Shown here: piece by piece, positions 1 to 6,705 of the stretch | How the letters are laid out: the number at the start of each line of letters is the position of its first letter | Numbering within the stretch: position 1 is the stretch's first letter | Assembly (NCBI GenBank): GCA_919902965.1 | Contig: CAKKSJ010000430.1 | Span: forward strand, 1-18,366 | Reading direction: 5' to 3' | DNA: 18,366 nt | Source: Burkholderiales bacterium | GTDB lineage: Bacteria; Pseudomonadota; Gammaproteobacteria; Burkholderiales; SG8-39 | Notes under the pieces: model-generated | Told to the model about the DNA's origin: nothing | Seen by the model: the letters and a program-made list of their open reading frames with translations, nothing else | Database searches by the model: none | Program-made: the position numbers and the translations under genes

Positions 1-953
1 TCGGCCTGCCGGCGGACGAGATCGTGCTCGCCCCGCCGCACACGGTGCTGAAAACCTCCAGTGGCAAAATCCGGCGCGCAGCCAGCCGGGAATATTACGA
101 GAGCGGCGGCCGTAGCGCGCGGCCAGCGCCGCTGTGGCTGCAGATTGCGCGCCTCGCCCGGGCCAGCCTGCTGCCCGAGTTGCGCCGGCAGTTGCGCACG
201 CTCCGCGGTCTGGCCTACTCCGCCTGGGCCTGGTTTTGCTTCGTGCTGCTCGCCCTGCCGACGCTGGCGGGGGCCGCGCTGCTGCGCAATCCCGCCCTGG
301 GCTGGCGTTTCAGCCGCGTCATGGCGCAGGGCTTTTTGCGTCTGTGCCGCCTGCCGTTGGCCGTGCGCGGCCTGGAGCAGCTTCCCGCCGCCGGCCCGTT
401 CGTGATGGCGGCCAATCACGCCAGCTATCTTGACGGCCTGATCCTGCTCGCGGCTTTGCGCGAACGCGGCTACAGCTTTGCCGCAAAGCGCGAACTGAGC
501 CAGTCCCTCCTGCCGCGCCTGTTCCTGCGTTCCATCGGCACCGACTTCGTCGAGCGCACCGAGGTCAAGCAGGGCGCAGAAGACACTGCGCGGCTGGTCG
601 CTTCAGTGCGCGCCGGACGCACGCCGATTTTTTTCGCCGAAGGGACCTTCACCCGCAGCGCAGGCCTGCTGCCGTTTCGCATGGGTGCCTTCGTGGTCGC
701 GGCGCAAACCGGCGTGCCGCTCGTGCCGGTGACTATACGCGGCGCGCGCTCGGTGCTGCGCGACGGCAGCTGGTTCGCGCGCCGCGGCGCCCTCTCCGTC
801 ACCATCTCCGCGCCGGTCACGCCGCAGGGCAGTGACTGGAACGCCGCCGTGTCCTTGCGCGACGACGCGCGTGTGCAAATCCTGCGACACTGCGGCGAGC
901 CGGATCTGGTGCCGCGCGCCGCAGCAAGCCTTGTTCAAGGCCGCAAGGTCTAG
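1..953 (+). CDS. AMP-dependent acyl ligase fused to PlsC-type acyltransferase (3' part, N-terminus outside window)
   Basis: The reading frame is already open at base 3, so the gene begins upstream of the window. The first visible residues are the tail of an adenylate-forming enzyme, with the terminal P-x4-GK-like motif LKTSSGKIRR whose Lys completes acyl adenylation. After a linker come a hydrophobic stretch (about nt 213-290, probably membrane-associated) and a full PlsC/LPLAT domain. That domain has the catalytic HX4D box NHASYLD (His codon at 417-419), the substrate motif FFAEGTFTR (about nt 630-656) and the VPLVPVTIRG block. A likely role is activating a fatty acid and passing it to a lysophospholipid or glycerophosphate acceptor at the inner membrane. 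The domain order (ligase first, acyltransferase last) is opposite to E. coli Aas. The stop lies one base from the stop of the convergent M20 gene. The acyl acceptor cannot be told from sequence. Confidence 0.85.
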   Translation, partial: GLPADEIVLAPPHTVLKTSSGKIRRAASREYYESGGRSARPAPLWLQIARLARASLLPELRRQLRTLRGLAYSAWAWFCFVLLALPTLAGAALLRNPALGWRFSRVMAQGFLRLCRLPLAVRGLEQLPAAGPFVMAANHASYLDGLILLAALRERGYSFAAKRELSQSLLPRLFLRSIGTDFVERTEVKQGAEDTARLVASVRAGRTPIFFAEGTFTRSAGLLPFRMGAFVVAAQTGVPLVPVTIRGARSVLRDGSWFARRGALSVTISAPVTPQGSDWNAAVSLRDDARVQILRHCGEPDLVPRAAASLVQGRKV

Positions 954-954
954 T

Positions 955-2163
955 CTAGGATCCGGTTTTCGCAGTCAACCTGGCTTCGACCAGCTTGCAC
1001 CAGTAGGTGGCGCCGATGGGCAGCAAGGCATCGTTGAAGTCGTAGTTGGAATTATGCAGTTCGCACGGCCCCATGCCCGCATAGGTGTCCATGCGATGAT
1101 CGCCATGGCCATTGCCGATGAACAGGAAGCTGCCGGGCACTTTTTCCAGGTAAAACGAAAAATCCTCGGAACCCATATGTTGTGGCGTCGCACGGTCGAC
1201 ACGATCGGCGCCGAAAATGCTCTCGGCCAGGTCCGCGGCAAACGCAGTTTCCTCGGGGCAGTTGTTCAATGGCGGATAAGAGCGCACGAAATGCAATTCG
1301 CCAGTGGCCCCATGCGCTTCGCTTAGCTTGGTCACGATGCGGCGCATATTCTTTTCCATCAGATCAAGCACAGCGACGCTGTAGGTTCTAACCGTCCCGC
1401 GAATCACGGCCTGCCCCGGAATCACGTTGTAGGCGTCACCCGCGTGTATCTGCGTAACCGAGAGCACGGCCGTGTCGATCGGATTCTTGTTGCGCGTAAT
1501 CAGGCTTTGCAAAGACTGCACCATTTCCGCAGCGATCAGGATCGGATCCACCGTCTTGTTCGGCTGTGCCGCATGCCCGCCTACGCCATTGATCACAATA
1601 TCGAAACGGTTGCTCGACGCCATGGTCGGCCCGGAACGAAAACCGAAGACCCCCGTGGACACACCCGGCAAATTGTGCATTCCGTAAATCACATCGCAGG
1701 GAAAGCGCTCAAACAATCCATCCTCGATCATGGCTCTGGCGCCACCGTTGCCGCCCTCTTCCGCCGGCTGAAAAATGAAATTGACCACGCCATCGAAATT
1801 CCTGTGCGCGGCAAGATACTCGGCAGCCCCCAACAGCATGGTGGTATGGCCATCATGGCCGCAGCCATGCATTTTCCCGGGATGCTTCGAACAATGCGCG
1901 AATTGATTGTTCTCCGGCATGGGCAGGGCGTCCATGTCGGCACGCAAACCGATCGAGCGCGTGCCCGACCCAGCTCGCAACACCCCCACGACCCCCGTTT
2001 TGCCCAGGCCCGTATGTACTTCCAGGCCGAGTTCAGTCAGGCGCTTGGCGACCAGTGCCGAGGTTCGCTGCTCTTGAAACGCCAGTTCGGGATGGGCATG
2101 AATGTCGCGGCGGATGCTGATGAGTTGTTCGTGATTGCGTTCGATGTCGGTCAATAAGCTCAT
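955..2163 (-). CDS. M20D family amidohydrolase (hippurate hydrolase / N-acyl amino acid amidohydrolase type)
   Basis: This is a 402-residue cytoplasmic metallohydrolase of the HipO/AbgA/IAA-amino-acid hydrolase type, which cleaves an amide bond between an acyl group and an amino acid. Family landmarks are all present: HAHPELAFQE (22-31), LRADMDALPM (73-82), the metal site HGCGHDGH with Cys101 and His103, PAEEGG with Glu135/136, HNLPG with His163, the dimerisation-domain motif GHAAQP (196-201), and a C-terminal metal His in ELHNSNYD (370). Length is normal. The ATG start has a weak GAGAG Shine-Dalgarno-like element six bases upstream, and the methionine precedes a standard M20D N-terminus. It lies downstream of the FGase-like gene on the same strand after a 145-bp gap, and tail to tail with the upstream ligase/acyltransferase. 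The exact acyl substrate is unknown. Confidence 0.93.
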   Translation of the reverse strand: MSLLTDIERNHEQLISIRRDIHAHPELAFQEQRTSALVAKRLTELGLEVHTGLGKTGVVGVLRAGSGTRSIGLRADMDALPMPENNQFAHCSKHPGKMHGCGHDGHTTMLLGAAEYLAAHRNFDGVVNFIFQPAEEGGNGGARAMIEDGLFERFPCDVIYGMHNLPGVSTGVFGFRSGPTMASSNRFDIVINGVGGHAAQPNKTVDPILIAAEMVQSLQSLITRNKNPIDTAVLSVTQIHAGDAYNVIPGQAVIRGTVRTYSVAVLDLMEKNMRRIVTKLSEAHGATGELHFVRSYPPLNNCPEETAFAADLAESIFGADRVDRATPQHMGSEDFSFYLEKVPGSFLFIGNGHGDHRMDTYAGMGPCELHNSNYDFNDALLPIGATYWCKLVEARLTAKTGS

Positions 2164-2243
2164 GATGGTCTCTCAAAAAAAGCGTTCAATTCACCTCGTG
2201 TAGCGATCGAAGCGTCGTCGGGGCATGCCAATTGCGCTCCCGT

Positions 2244-2299
2244 GAATTCAGCCTGCGGATAGGTCGACAGACCGGCGGCCGGGAATTCAATCCTGCGGG
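2244..2299. repeat. Imperfect direct repeat in the gap between the two amidohydrolase genes
   Basis: Two copies of gaattca followed by CCTGCGG occur at 2244-2258 (one base between the blocks) and 2283-2298 (two bases between). They sit in the 145-bp non-coding gap between the FGase-like stop and the M20D start. I see no convincing sigma-70 promoter or U-tract terminator here. The repeat may be a relic duplication or a weak regulator site. Nothing else is recognised in this gap. Confidence 0.4.
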
Positions 2300-2308
2300 G
2301 GCCCGGCA

Positions 2309-3157
2309 CTATGCAACGAACGCCGCAACGCTGCGCAGCATGCGCGTCAGCGCGGTTTTCAGGGCTTCGAATCCGGCGTACTTCTGGTAGGTCGATTCGT
2401 CCATGTACAGACGGCGATTGATCTCGACTTGCAGGCTGTGGCGGCCCGCGGCCGGATCGGCGTAGGCGCGCACCAGCTCGACGCCCTTGTACGGGTCGTT
2501 CACTTTGACCTTATAGCCCTGCCCGGCCAGGGCGGCACGCACGCATTCGGTAAATGCCGCCGCGCAACTCGAACCATCCCGATCGCCGAGCACAAAATCG
2601 GGTCGCAGCGCGCCTTCGCCATCGTCGCTTTGCTTCCCGGCGACCGATTTCATCGAATGGCAATTGATGTGATACACGCGTCCATGCCGGGCGTGTGCCG
2701 CGTCCAGCAGTTCACGCAGCGCGGCATGATAGGGGGCGTGATAGCGCTCGACGCGCTGCCTGAGTTCGGCCATGGACAGCCGGCGCGTATAAATCGGCCG
2801 GCCGTCGTCCAGCGTGCGCCAGATGAGGCTCTTGCCTATGCGCGCCTTGCCGCTCGGCCGGTAGCCCCAGGGCCAGTCGGTTTCGGAAAAGCCCTCGATC
2901 AGATCCGGGTCGACATCGCCGGGATGGCGGTTCGGATCGATATAAGTGCGCGGGAACTGCGCCGCCAGCAGCGGCGCGCCGAGTTCGACGCCGGCACCGA
3001 ACAGTTCGTCGACGTAGCAATCCTCCCCGTCGCGCAGTTCGTGCTCGGTCACCGCGGCGGCGAAATCCTCGGGGAAGCGATTTCCGGAATGCGGCGAATC
3101 GAGCACCAGCGGCAACTCGGGCACGCGCGCACCACGGATCAGTACAGGATCATGCAT
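2309..3157 (-). CDS. N-formylglutamate amidohydrolase family protein
   Basis: The protein has 282 residues starting at the ATG at 3157 (MHDPVLIRGA). The frame stays open to a GTG at 3226, but those extra 23 residues look unlike family N-termini and would run past the likely promoter. PF05013-type landmarks: VLDSPHSGNRFP near the N-terminus, ETDWPWGYRPSGKARIGK in the middle, then YHINCHSM, LGDRDGSSC, NDPYKG and HSLQVEINRRLYMDE. The family hydrolyses N-formyl-L-glutamate to formate and glutamate in histidine degradation (HutG), but many members act on other N-acyl amino acids. No hut genes are visible, so the true substrate is open. It is divergent from the methyltransferase and probably transcribed with, or just before, the M20D gene. 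Start codon and promoter look leaderless (see the -10 entry). Confidence 0.9.
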   Translation of the reverse strand: MHDPVLIRGARVPELPLVLDSPHSGNRFPEDFAAAVTEHELRDGEDCYVDELFGAGVELGAPLLAAQFPRTYIDPNRHPGDVDPDLIEGFSETDWPWGYRPSGKARIGKSLIWRTLDDGRPIYTRRLSMAELRQRVERYHAPYHAALRELLDAAHARHGRVYHINCHSMKSVAGKQSDDGEGALRPDFVLGDRDGSSCAAAFTECVRAALAGQGYKVKVNDPYKGVELVRAYADPAAGRHSLQVEINRRLYMDESTYQKYAGFEALKTALTRMLRSVAAFVA

Positions 3158-3163
3158 TCGGCT

Positions 3164-3169
3164 AGTATA
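3164..3169 (-). promoter_or_regulatory. Predicted -10 box (TATACT) of the FGase-like gene, giving a leaderless mRNA
   Basis: On the minus strand, TATACT (5 of 6 to the sigma-70 consensus) is followed by six bases and then the ATG at 3157. A transcript starting at the usual distance from this box would begin at the A of the start codon. No Shine-Dalgarno sequence is present. A -35 box is not clear. For the plus-strand methyltransferase no convincing promoter was found in the same gap. Confidence 0.45.
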
Positions 3170-3233
3170 CCTGTTCCATTGCATTGATTTCGGTGCATTG
3201 AACTGCGCTCCCTGGGATTGCGTCACTTCGAAT

Positions 3234-3914
3234 ATGACCCGGACCCCCGGCTTCCCCGCAACGCCCGATGAGAACCTGCCCGCCTACTACGCGCGGCGGG
3301 CGAACGAATACGAACGCATCTACGCCAAGCCCGAGCGCCAGGCAGACCTCGCGCAACTGCGCTTCGACGTCCCGGCCTTGCTGAAGGACGAGCTTGTGCT
3401 CGAGCTTGCCTGCGGCACGGGCTACTGGACGCCGCTGATCGCCGCGCAAGCGGCGCGGGTGCTCGCAATCGACATCAACGAGGAAGTGCTGCAGATTGCG
3501 CGCAGCAAAGCTTACCCCCGCGGCAACGTGCGTTTCGAGCGCGGCGACGCCTATGATCCGCCGCGGCATGCCGAACCCGCCAGCGCCTGTTTTGCCGGGT
3601 TCTGGTGGTCGCATCTGCCGCAGTCGCGGGTGCGCGAGTTTCTCGACGGACTGGCGCGAGCGCTCCGGCCGGGCGCACGCGTCGTGCTGCTCGACAATGC
3701 CTATGTCGAGGGCAGCAGCACGCCGATTTCCCGGACCGACGCTGAAGGCAACAGCTATCAGCGCCGCAGCCTTGCCAACGGCGAATCGCACGAAGTGCTC
3801 AAGAACTTCCCGCAGGCCGGGCAGTTCCATGCGCTGTTGCCGGAGGGCGTGCACGAATGGCGCTGGCAGGCCTATCCCTATTACTGGCTCGCAAGCTGGC
3901 GCCTGCCCGCATGA
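3234..3914 (+). CDS. Class I SAM-dependent methyltransferase
   Basis: This 226-residue cytoplasmic enzyme has a Rossmann methyltransferase fold. Motif I is VLELACGTGYWT (about 55-66), and the acidic residue ending strand 2 is in LAIDINEE (Asp80), which binds the SAM ribose. A GDAYDPP segment follows, then FWWSHLP (motif IV region) and LRPGARVVLLDN (motif VI). It resembles methyltransferase families 11/25; nothing in the sequence identifies the acceptor. I chose the ATG at 3234 because a more upstream TTG (3198) adds an unlikely, non-conserved stretch (NCAPWDCVTSN). Neither start has a good Shine-Dalgarno. The gene is a single-gene unit between the divergent amidohydrolase and the transporter operon, and no terminator is obvious after its stop. 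Confidence 0.85.
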   Translation: MTRTPGFPATPDENLPAYYARRANEYERIYAKPERQADLAQLRFDVPALLKDELVLELACGTGYWTPLIAAQAARVLAIDINEEVLQIARSKAYPRGNVRFERGDAYDPPRHAEPASACFAGFWWSHLPQSRVREFLDGLARALRPGARVVLLDNAYVEGSSTPISRTDAEGNSYQRRSLANGESHEVLKNFPQAGQFHALLPEGVHEWRWQAYPYYWLASWRLPA

Positions 3915-3988
3915 AGTCATGATTTCCGACTGCGGCGGCGCCGATCGCGCCGGCAATCCCGCGCCTTCGACCTCACTCCCTTTTCTGG

Positions 3989-4017
3989 TTGCGCCACCTC
4001 TGGCCTGCGTACATAAT
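3989..4017 (+). promoter_or_regulatory. Predicted sigma-70 promoter of the peptide transporter operon
   Basis: TTGCGC (3989-3994) and CATAAT (4012-4017, 5 of 6 to consensus) are separated by exactly 17 bp. The expected transcription start is near 4024, which is the first base of the 18-bp tandem repeat. It is the only promoter-like sequence I see in the 158-bp gap after the methyltransferase gene. The leader to the ATG at 4073 would be about 50 nt. Confidence 0.5.
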
Positions 4018-4023
4018 GTGTAG

Positions 4024-4059
4024 CCCAGTGCTAACCGTCCACCCAGTGCTAACCGTCCA
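4024..4059 (+). repeat. Perfect 18-bp tandem duplication in the transporter operon leader
   Basis: The unit cccagtgctaaccgtcca occurs twice head to tail with no mismatch (4024-4041 and 4042-4059). It starts at the predicted transcription start and ends two bases before the ribosome-binding site of the binding-protein gene (AGGAG at 4062-4066, six bases before the ATG). It could be a duplicated operator half or a recent slippage duplication in the 5' leader. Confidence 0.9.
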
Positions 4060-4072
4060 ATAGGAGAATGAC

Positions 4073-5656
4073 ATGTTGCGTAGACTCGCCTTGATCGCTG
4101 CAAGCGCCGCATTGTTCGCCGGCACCCCTGTAGTTTTCGCCAGCGATCTGCGCGTCGGACTCGCCTCAGAGCCGACCGCGATGGATCCGCATTTTCACAA
4201 CCTGTCGCCGAACAACTCGCTGCTGGGTCACATTTTCCAGTCCCTGGTCGGCCAGGACGAGCAGCAGCGGCTGGTTCCGGAACTCGCAGAATCCTGGCGC
4301 GCCGTAGACAACACGACCTGGGAATTCAAACTGCGCAAGAACGTCAAGTGGCACGACGGTTCGCCGTTCACGGCAGACGACGTGCTGGCCACGTTTGCGC
4401 GCGCGCCGAACGTACCCGGCAGTCCTTCGAGCTTCGCCATCTACGTCAAGGGCAAGACCCTGGTGAAAATCGATGATCACACGGTGCACATCAAGACTCC
4501 GGAAGCCTATCCCTTGATGCCGAACGACATTTCCACCATTTACATTATCTCCAAGAAGTACGGCGAATCGGGCAAGACCGCGGACTACAACAGCGGCAAG
4601 GCGGCGATCGGCACGGGCCCGTACAAATTTGCCCAGTACACGCCCGGCGACCGCATCGTGCTCGAACGCAACACGGCCTACTGGGGCAAGAAGCCGGAAT
4701 GGGACAAAGTCATCTTTCGCCCGATCAAGGCCGGACCCTCGCGCGTCGCCGCGCTGCTCGCCGGAGACGTCGACATGATCGAAGCGGTGCCCTCGGTCGA
4801 TCTCGCGCGGCTGAAGAAGGATCCCAAGGTCTCGGTCAATCAGACCACCTCCAACCGGGTGATTTACCTGCATCTGGACCACTGGCGCGACGATTCGCCT
4901 TTCGTAAAAGCGAAGGACGGCGGCCCGATCAAGAATCCGTTGCGCGACCTGCGCGTGCGCCAGGCCTTGTCCAAACTGATCGACCGCGATTCGATCGTCA
5001 GCCACGTGATGGAGGACGACGCGATCAAGGCCGGCCAGTTGCTGCCCGAAGGATTCTTCGGCGTGAGCGATAAGCTCAAGCCGGTGGCCTTTGACCCGTC
5101 CGGCGCGAAGAAACTGCTCGAGGCGGCTGGCGTGGGCGGCGGCTTTCAGCTGACCATCCACGGCCCGAATGACCGCTATCCGAACGACGCCAAAATTGCT
5201 GAGGCGGTTGGACAGATGCTGACGCGCGGCGGCATCGACACCAAGGTGGCGACCATGACCCGCAGCGTGTTCTTCCGCGACGCGACTACCGGCGGAGCGG
5301 ATAAGACGCCCAAGTTCAGCTTCATCCTGGTCGGCTGGGGTTCGGGCACGGGCGAAGCCTCGTCGCCGCTGAAGTCCCTGCTGATGAGCTACGACCGCGA
5401 AAAGGGTTACGGCGGGGCGAACCGCGGCCGCTATTCGAACGCCGAGGTCGACAAACTGACAATCGAGGCCCTCTCCACGGTCGACGACACGCGCCGCGCC
5501 GCGCTGCTCGCCAAAGCGACCGAAATCGCGATCAACGATGTCGGCATCATCCCGCTGCACTACCAGATCAACACCTGGGCGACCCGCAAGGGCCTCAAGT
5601 ACACGGCGCGCGCGGACGAGTACACCCAGGCGATGGACGCACACGCGGGCAACTGA
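4073..5656 (+). CDS. Periplasmic peptide-type substrate-binding protein (SBP family 5, DppA/OppA-like)
   Basis: The 527-residue protein is the capture component of the ABC importer encoded just downstream. It starts with a Sec signal peptide: MLRR, a hydrophobic core, then a likely cut after PVVFA at residue 23. No lipobox Cys is seen, so a soluble periplasmic protein is expected. Family-5 landmarks: LRVGLASEPTAMDPHFHN at the mature N-terminus, LAESWRAVDNTTWEFKLR, VKWHDGSPFTADDV, GTGPYKF and VRQALSKLIDRDSIV. The C-terminal lobe contains the usual IPLHYQINTWATRKGL segment. The ATG has a good AGGAG ribosome-binding site. Family 5 binds di- and oligopeptides but also nickel, glutathione, opines and acylated amino acids, so the ligand is not fixed. 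It is first in the operon and followed by a strong hairpin, which suggests it is made in excess over the membrane parts. Confidence 0.95.
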   Translation: MLRRLALIAASAALFAGTPVVFASDLRVGLASEPTAMDPHFHNLSPNNSLLGHIFQSLVGQDEQQRLVPELAESWRAVDNTTWEFKLRKNVKWHDGSPFTADDVLATFARAPNVPGSPSSFAIYVKGKTLVKIDDHTVHIKTPEAYPLMPNDISTIYIISKKYGESGKTADYNSGKAAIGTGPYKFAQYTPGDRIVLERNTAYWGKKPEWDKVIFRPIKAGPSRVAALLAGDVDMIEAVPSVDLARLKKDPKVSVNQTTSNRVIYLHLDHWRDDSPFVKAKDGGPIKNPLRDLRVRQALSKLIDRDSIVSHVMEDDAIKAGQLLPEGFFGVSDKLKPVAFDPSGAKKLLEAAGVGGGFQLTIHGPNDRYPNDAKIAEAVGQMLTRGGIDTKVATMTRSVFFRDATTGGADKTPKFSFILVGWGSGTGEASSPLKSLLMSYDREKGYGGANRGRYSNAEVDKLTIEALSTVDDTRRAALLAKATEIAINDVGIIPLHYQINTWATRKGLKYTARADEYTQAMDAHAGN

Positions 5657-5662
5657 GCACTG

Positions 5663-5688
5663 CCACGGACGGCGCCTCCCGTCCGTGG
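5663..5688 (+). promoter_or_regulatory. Intercistronic hairpin after the binding-protein gene
   Basis: A perfect 10-bp inverted repeat (CCACGGACGG / CCGTCCGTGG) with a six-base loop lies seven bases after the binding-protein stop and 32 bases before the first permease ATG. There is no U-tract after it, so it is probably a partial attenuator or an mRNA-stabilising 3' structure rather than a full terminator. Many ABC importer operons use such a hairpin to keep binding protein more abundant than permease. Confidence 0.7.
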
Positions 5689-5720
5689 ACCTTACACGCA
5701 GGCAGTGAGCGGGGAATCCG

Positions 5721-6698
5721 ATGTCGGTATTCATCATCCGGCGGTTGTTGCAGGCGATCGTCGTCGTGCTGGTGATGTCGTTGATCGTGTTCGTCGGCAT
5801 CAACGTGGTCGGCGACCCGGTGCATATCCTGGTCTCGGACGAGATGACCCAGCTGGAAATCGAGGCATTCGTGCGTCAGCTCGGACTCGACCGGCCGCTG
5901 CACGAGCAATATTTCGCGTTCCTGTCGAACGCCCTGCAGGGCAATCTAGGCAATTCCTTCGTCCACGCCGAGCCGGCGCTCAAGCTGATTCTGCAGCGCA
6001 TGCCCGCGACGCTGGAACTTGCCCTGGTGGCTATGCTGATTGCGGTACTGTTCGGCATTCCGCTGGGCGTATACGCCGGGCTGCGGCCGGAAACGCCGTT
6101 CAGCAGGACCATCATGGCCGGTTCGATTCTCGGCTTTTCGCTGCCGACTTTCTGGGTCGGACTGATGCTGATCATGGTGTTCGCGGTGATGCTCGGCTGG
6201 CTCCCGTCGACCGGGCGCGGCTCGACCGCGTCCCTCGCCGGCATCCAGGTCAGCTTCCTCACCGCGGACGGCCTGCGCCATCTGCTGCTGCCGGCGTTCA
6301 ACCTCGCCTTGTTCAAGCTTTCCCTGGTGACCCGGCTCGCGTGCGCAGGCGCGCGTGAAGCCTCGCTGCAGGACTACGTCAAGTTCGCGCGCGCCAAGGG
6401 CATCGCGCCGCAGCGCGTGGTGCTGGTTCACATCCTGAAGAACATCCTGATCCCGGTGGTGACCGTGCTCGGCCTGGAGTTCGGCGGGCTGATCGCGTTT
6501 TCCGTGGTCACCGAGACGGTGTTCGCCTGGCCGGGCATGGGTAAGCTGCTGATCGACTCGATCCAGAATCTCGACCGGCCGGTGGTGGTCGCCTACCTGA
6601 TTATCACCGTGCTGATGTTCGTGGTGATCAATTTGCTGGTTGACCTGCTGTATTCGGTGCTGGATCCGCGCGTCCGCCTGAAAGAACTCAAGGCCTGA
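5721..6698 (+). CDS. Peptide-type ABC transporter permease (DppB/OppB-like)
   Basis: The 325-residue inner-membrane protein has an N-terminal transmembrane helix (IIRRLLQAIVVVLVMSLIVF), then the typical periplasmic segment LGLDRPLHEQYFAFL and GNLGNSF. The BPD_transp_1 domain follows, with about five more helices. The cytoplasmic EAA loop that contacts the ATPases is at GAREASLQDYVKFARAKG, followed by LIPVVTVLGLEFG. The C-terminus LLYSVLDPRVRLK is typical of the DppB family. The ATG follows GGGGA at 5711-5715, five bases upstream. It forms a heterodimeric channel with the next gene product. Its stop codon overlaps the ribosome-binding site of that gene (GAGG 6697-6700). Confidence 0.95.
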   Translation: MSVFIIRRLLQAIVVVLVMSLIVFVGINVVGDPVHILVSDEMTQLEIEAFVRQLGLDRPLHEQYFAFLSNALQGNLGNSFVHAEPALKLILQRMPATLELALVAMLIAVLFGIPLGVYAGLRPETPFSRTIMAGSILGFSLPTFWVGLMLIMVFAVMLGWLPSTGRGSTASLAGIQVSFLTADGLRHLLLPAFNLALFKLSLVTRLACAGAREASLQDYVKFARAKGIAPQRVVLVHILKNILIPVVTVLGLEFGGLIAFSVVTETVFAWPGMGKLLIDSIQNLDRPVVVAYLIITVLMFVVINLLVDLLYSVLDPRVRLKELKA

Positions 6699-6705
6699 GG
6701 ACAGC

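Noticed and set aside
2309..3157. A histidine utilisation (hut) locus based on the FGase-like gene
   Set aside because: No hutH, hutU, hutI, hutF or hutC-like gene is nearby; the FGase-like family is broad.
1444..3187. Long plus-strand open frames (1444-2157 and 2429-3187) over the two amidohydrolases
   Set aside because: These are shadows of the minus-strand M20D and FGase-like genes. They lack motifs and start signals.
3162..4112. A 316-codon minus-strand frame covering the methyltransferase and its downstream gap
   Set aside because: It crosses the transporter promoter and ribosome-binding site and has no motif. The plus-strand methyltransferase explains the coding signal.
4166..5803. 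A 545-codon open frame antisense to the binding-protein gene
   Set aside because: It is the mirror of a strongly coding gene in GC-rich DNA. The translated protein is rich in Arg, Val, Asp and His with no motif, and the plus-strand protein is a complete family member with a signal peptide and ribosome-binding site.
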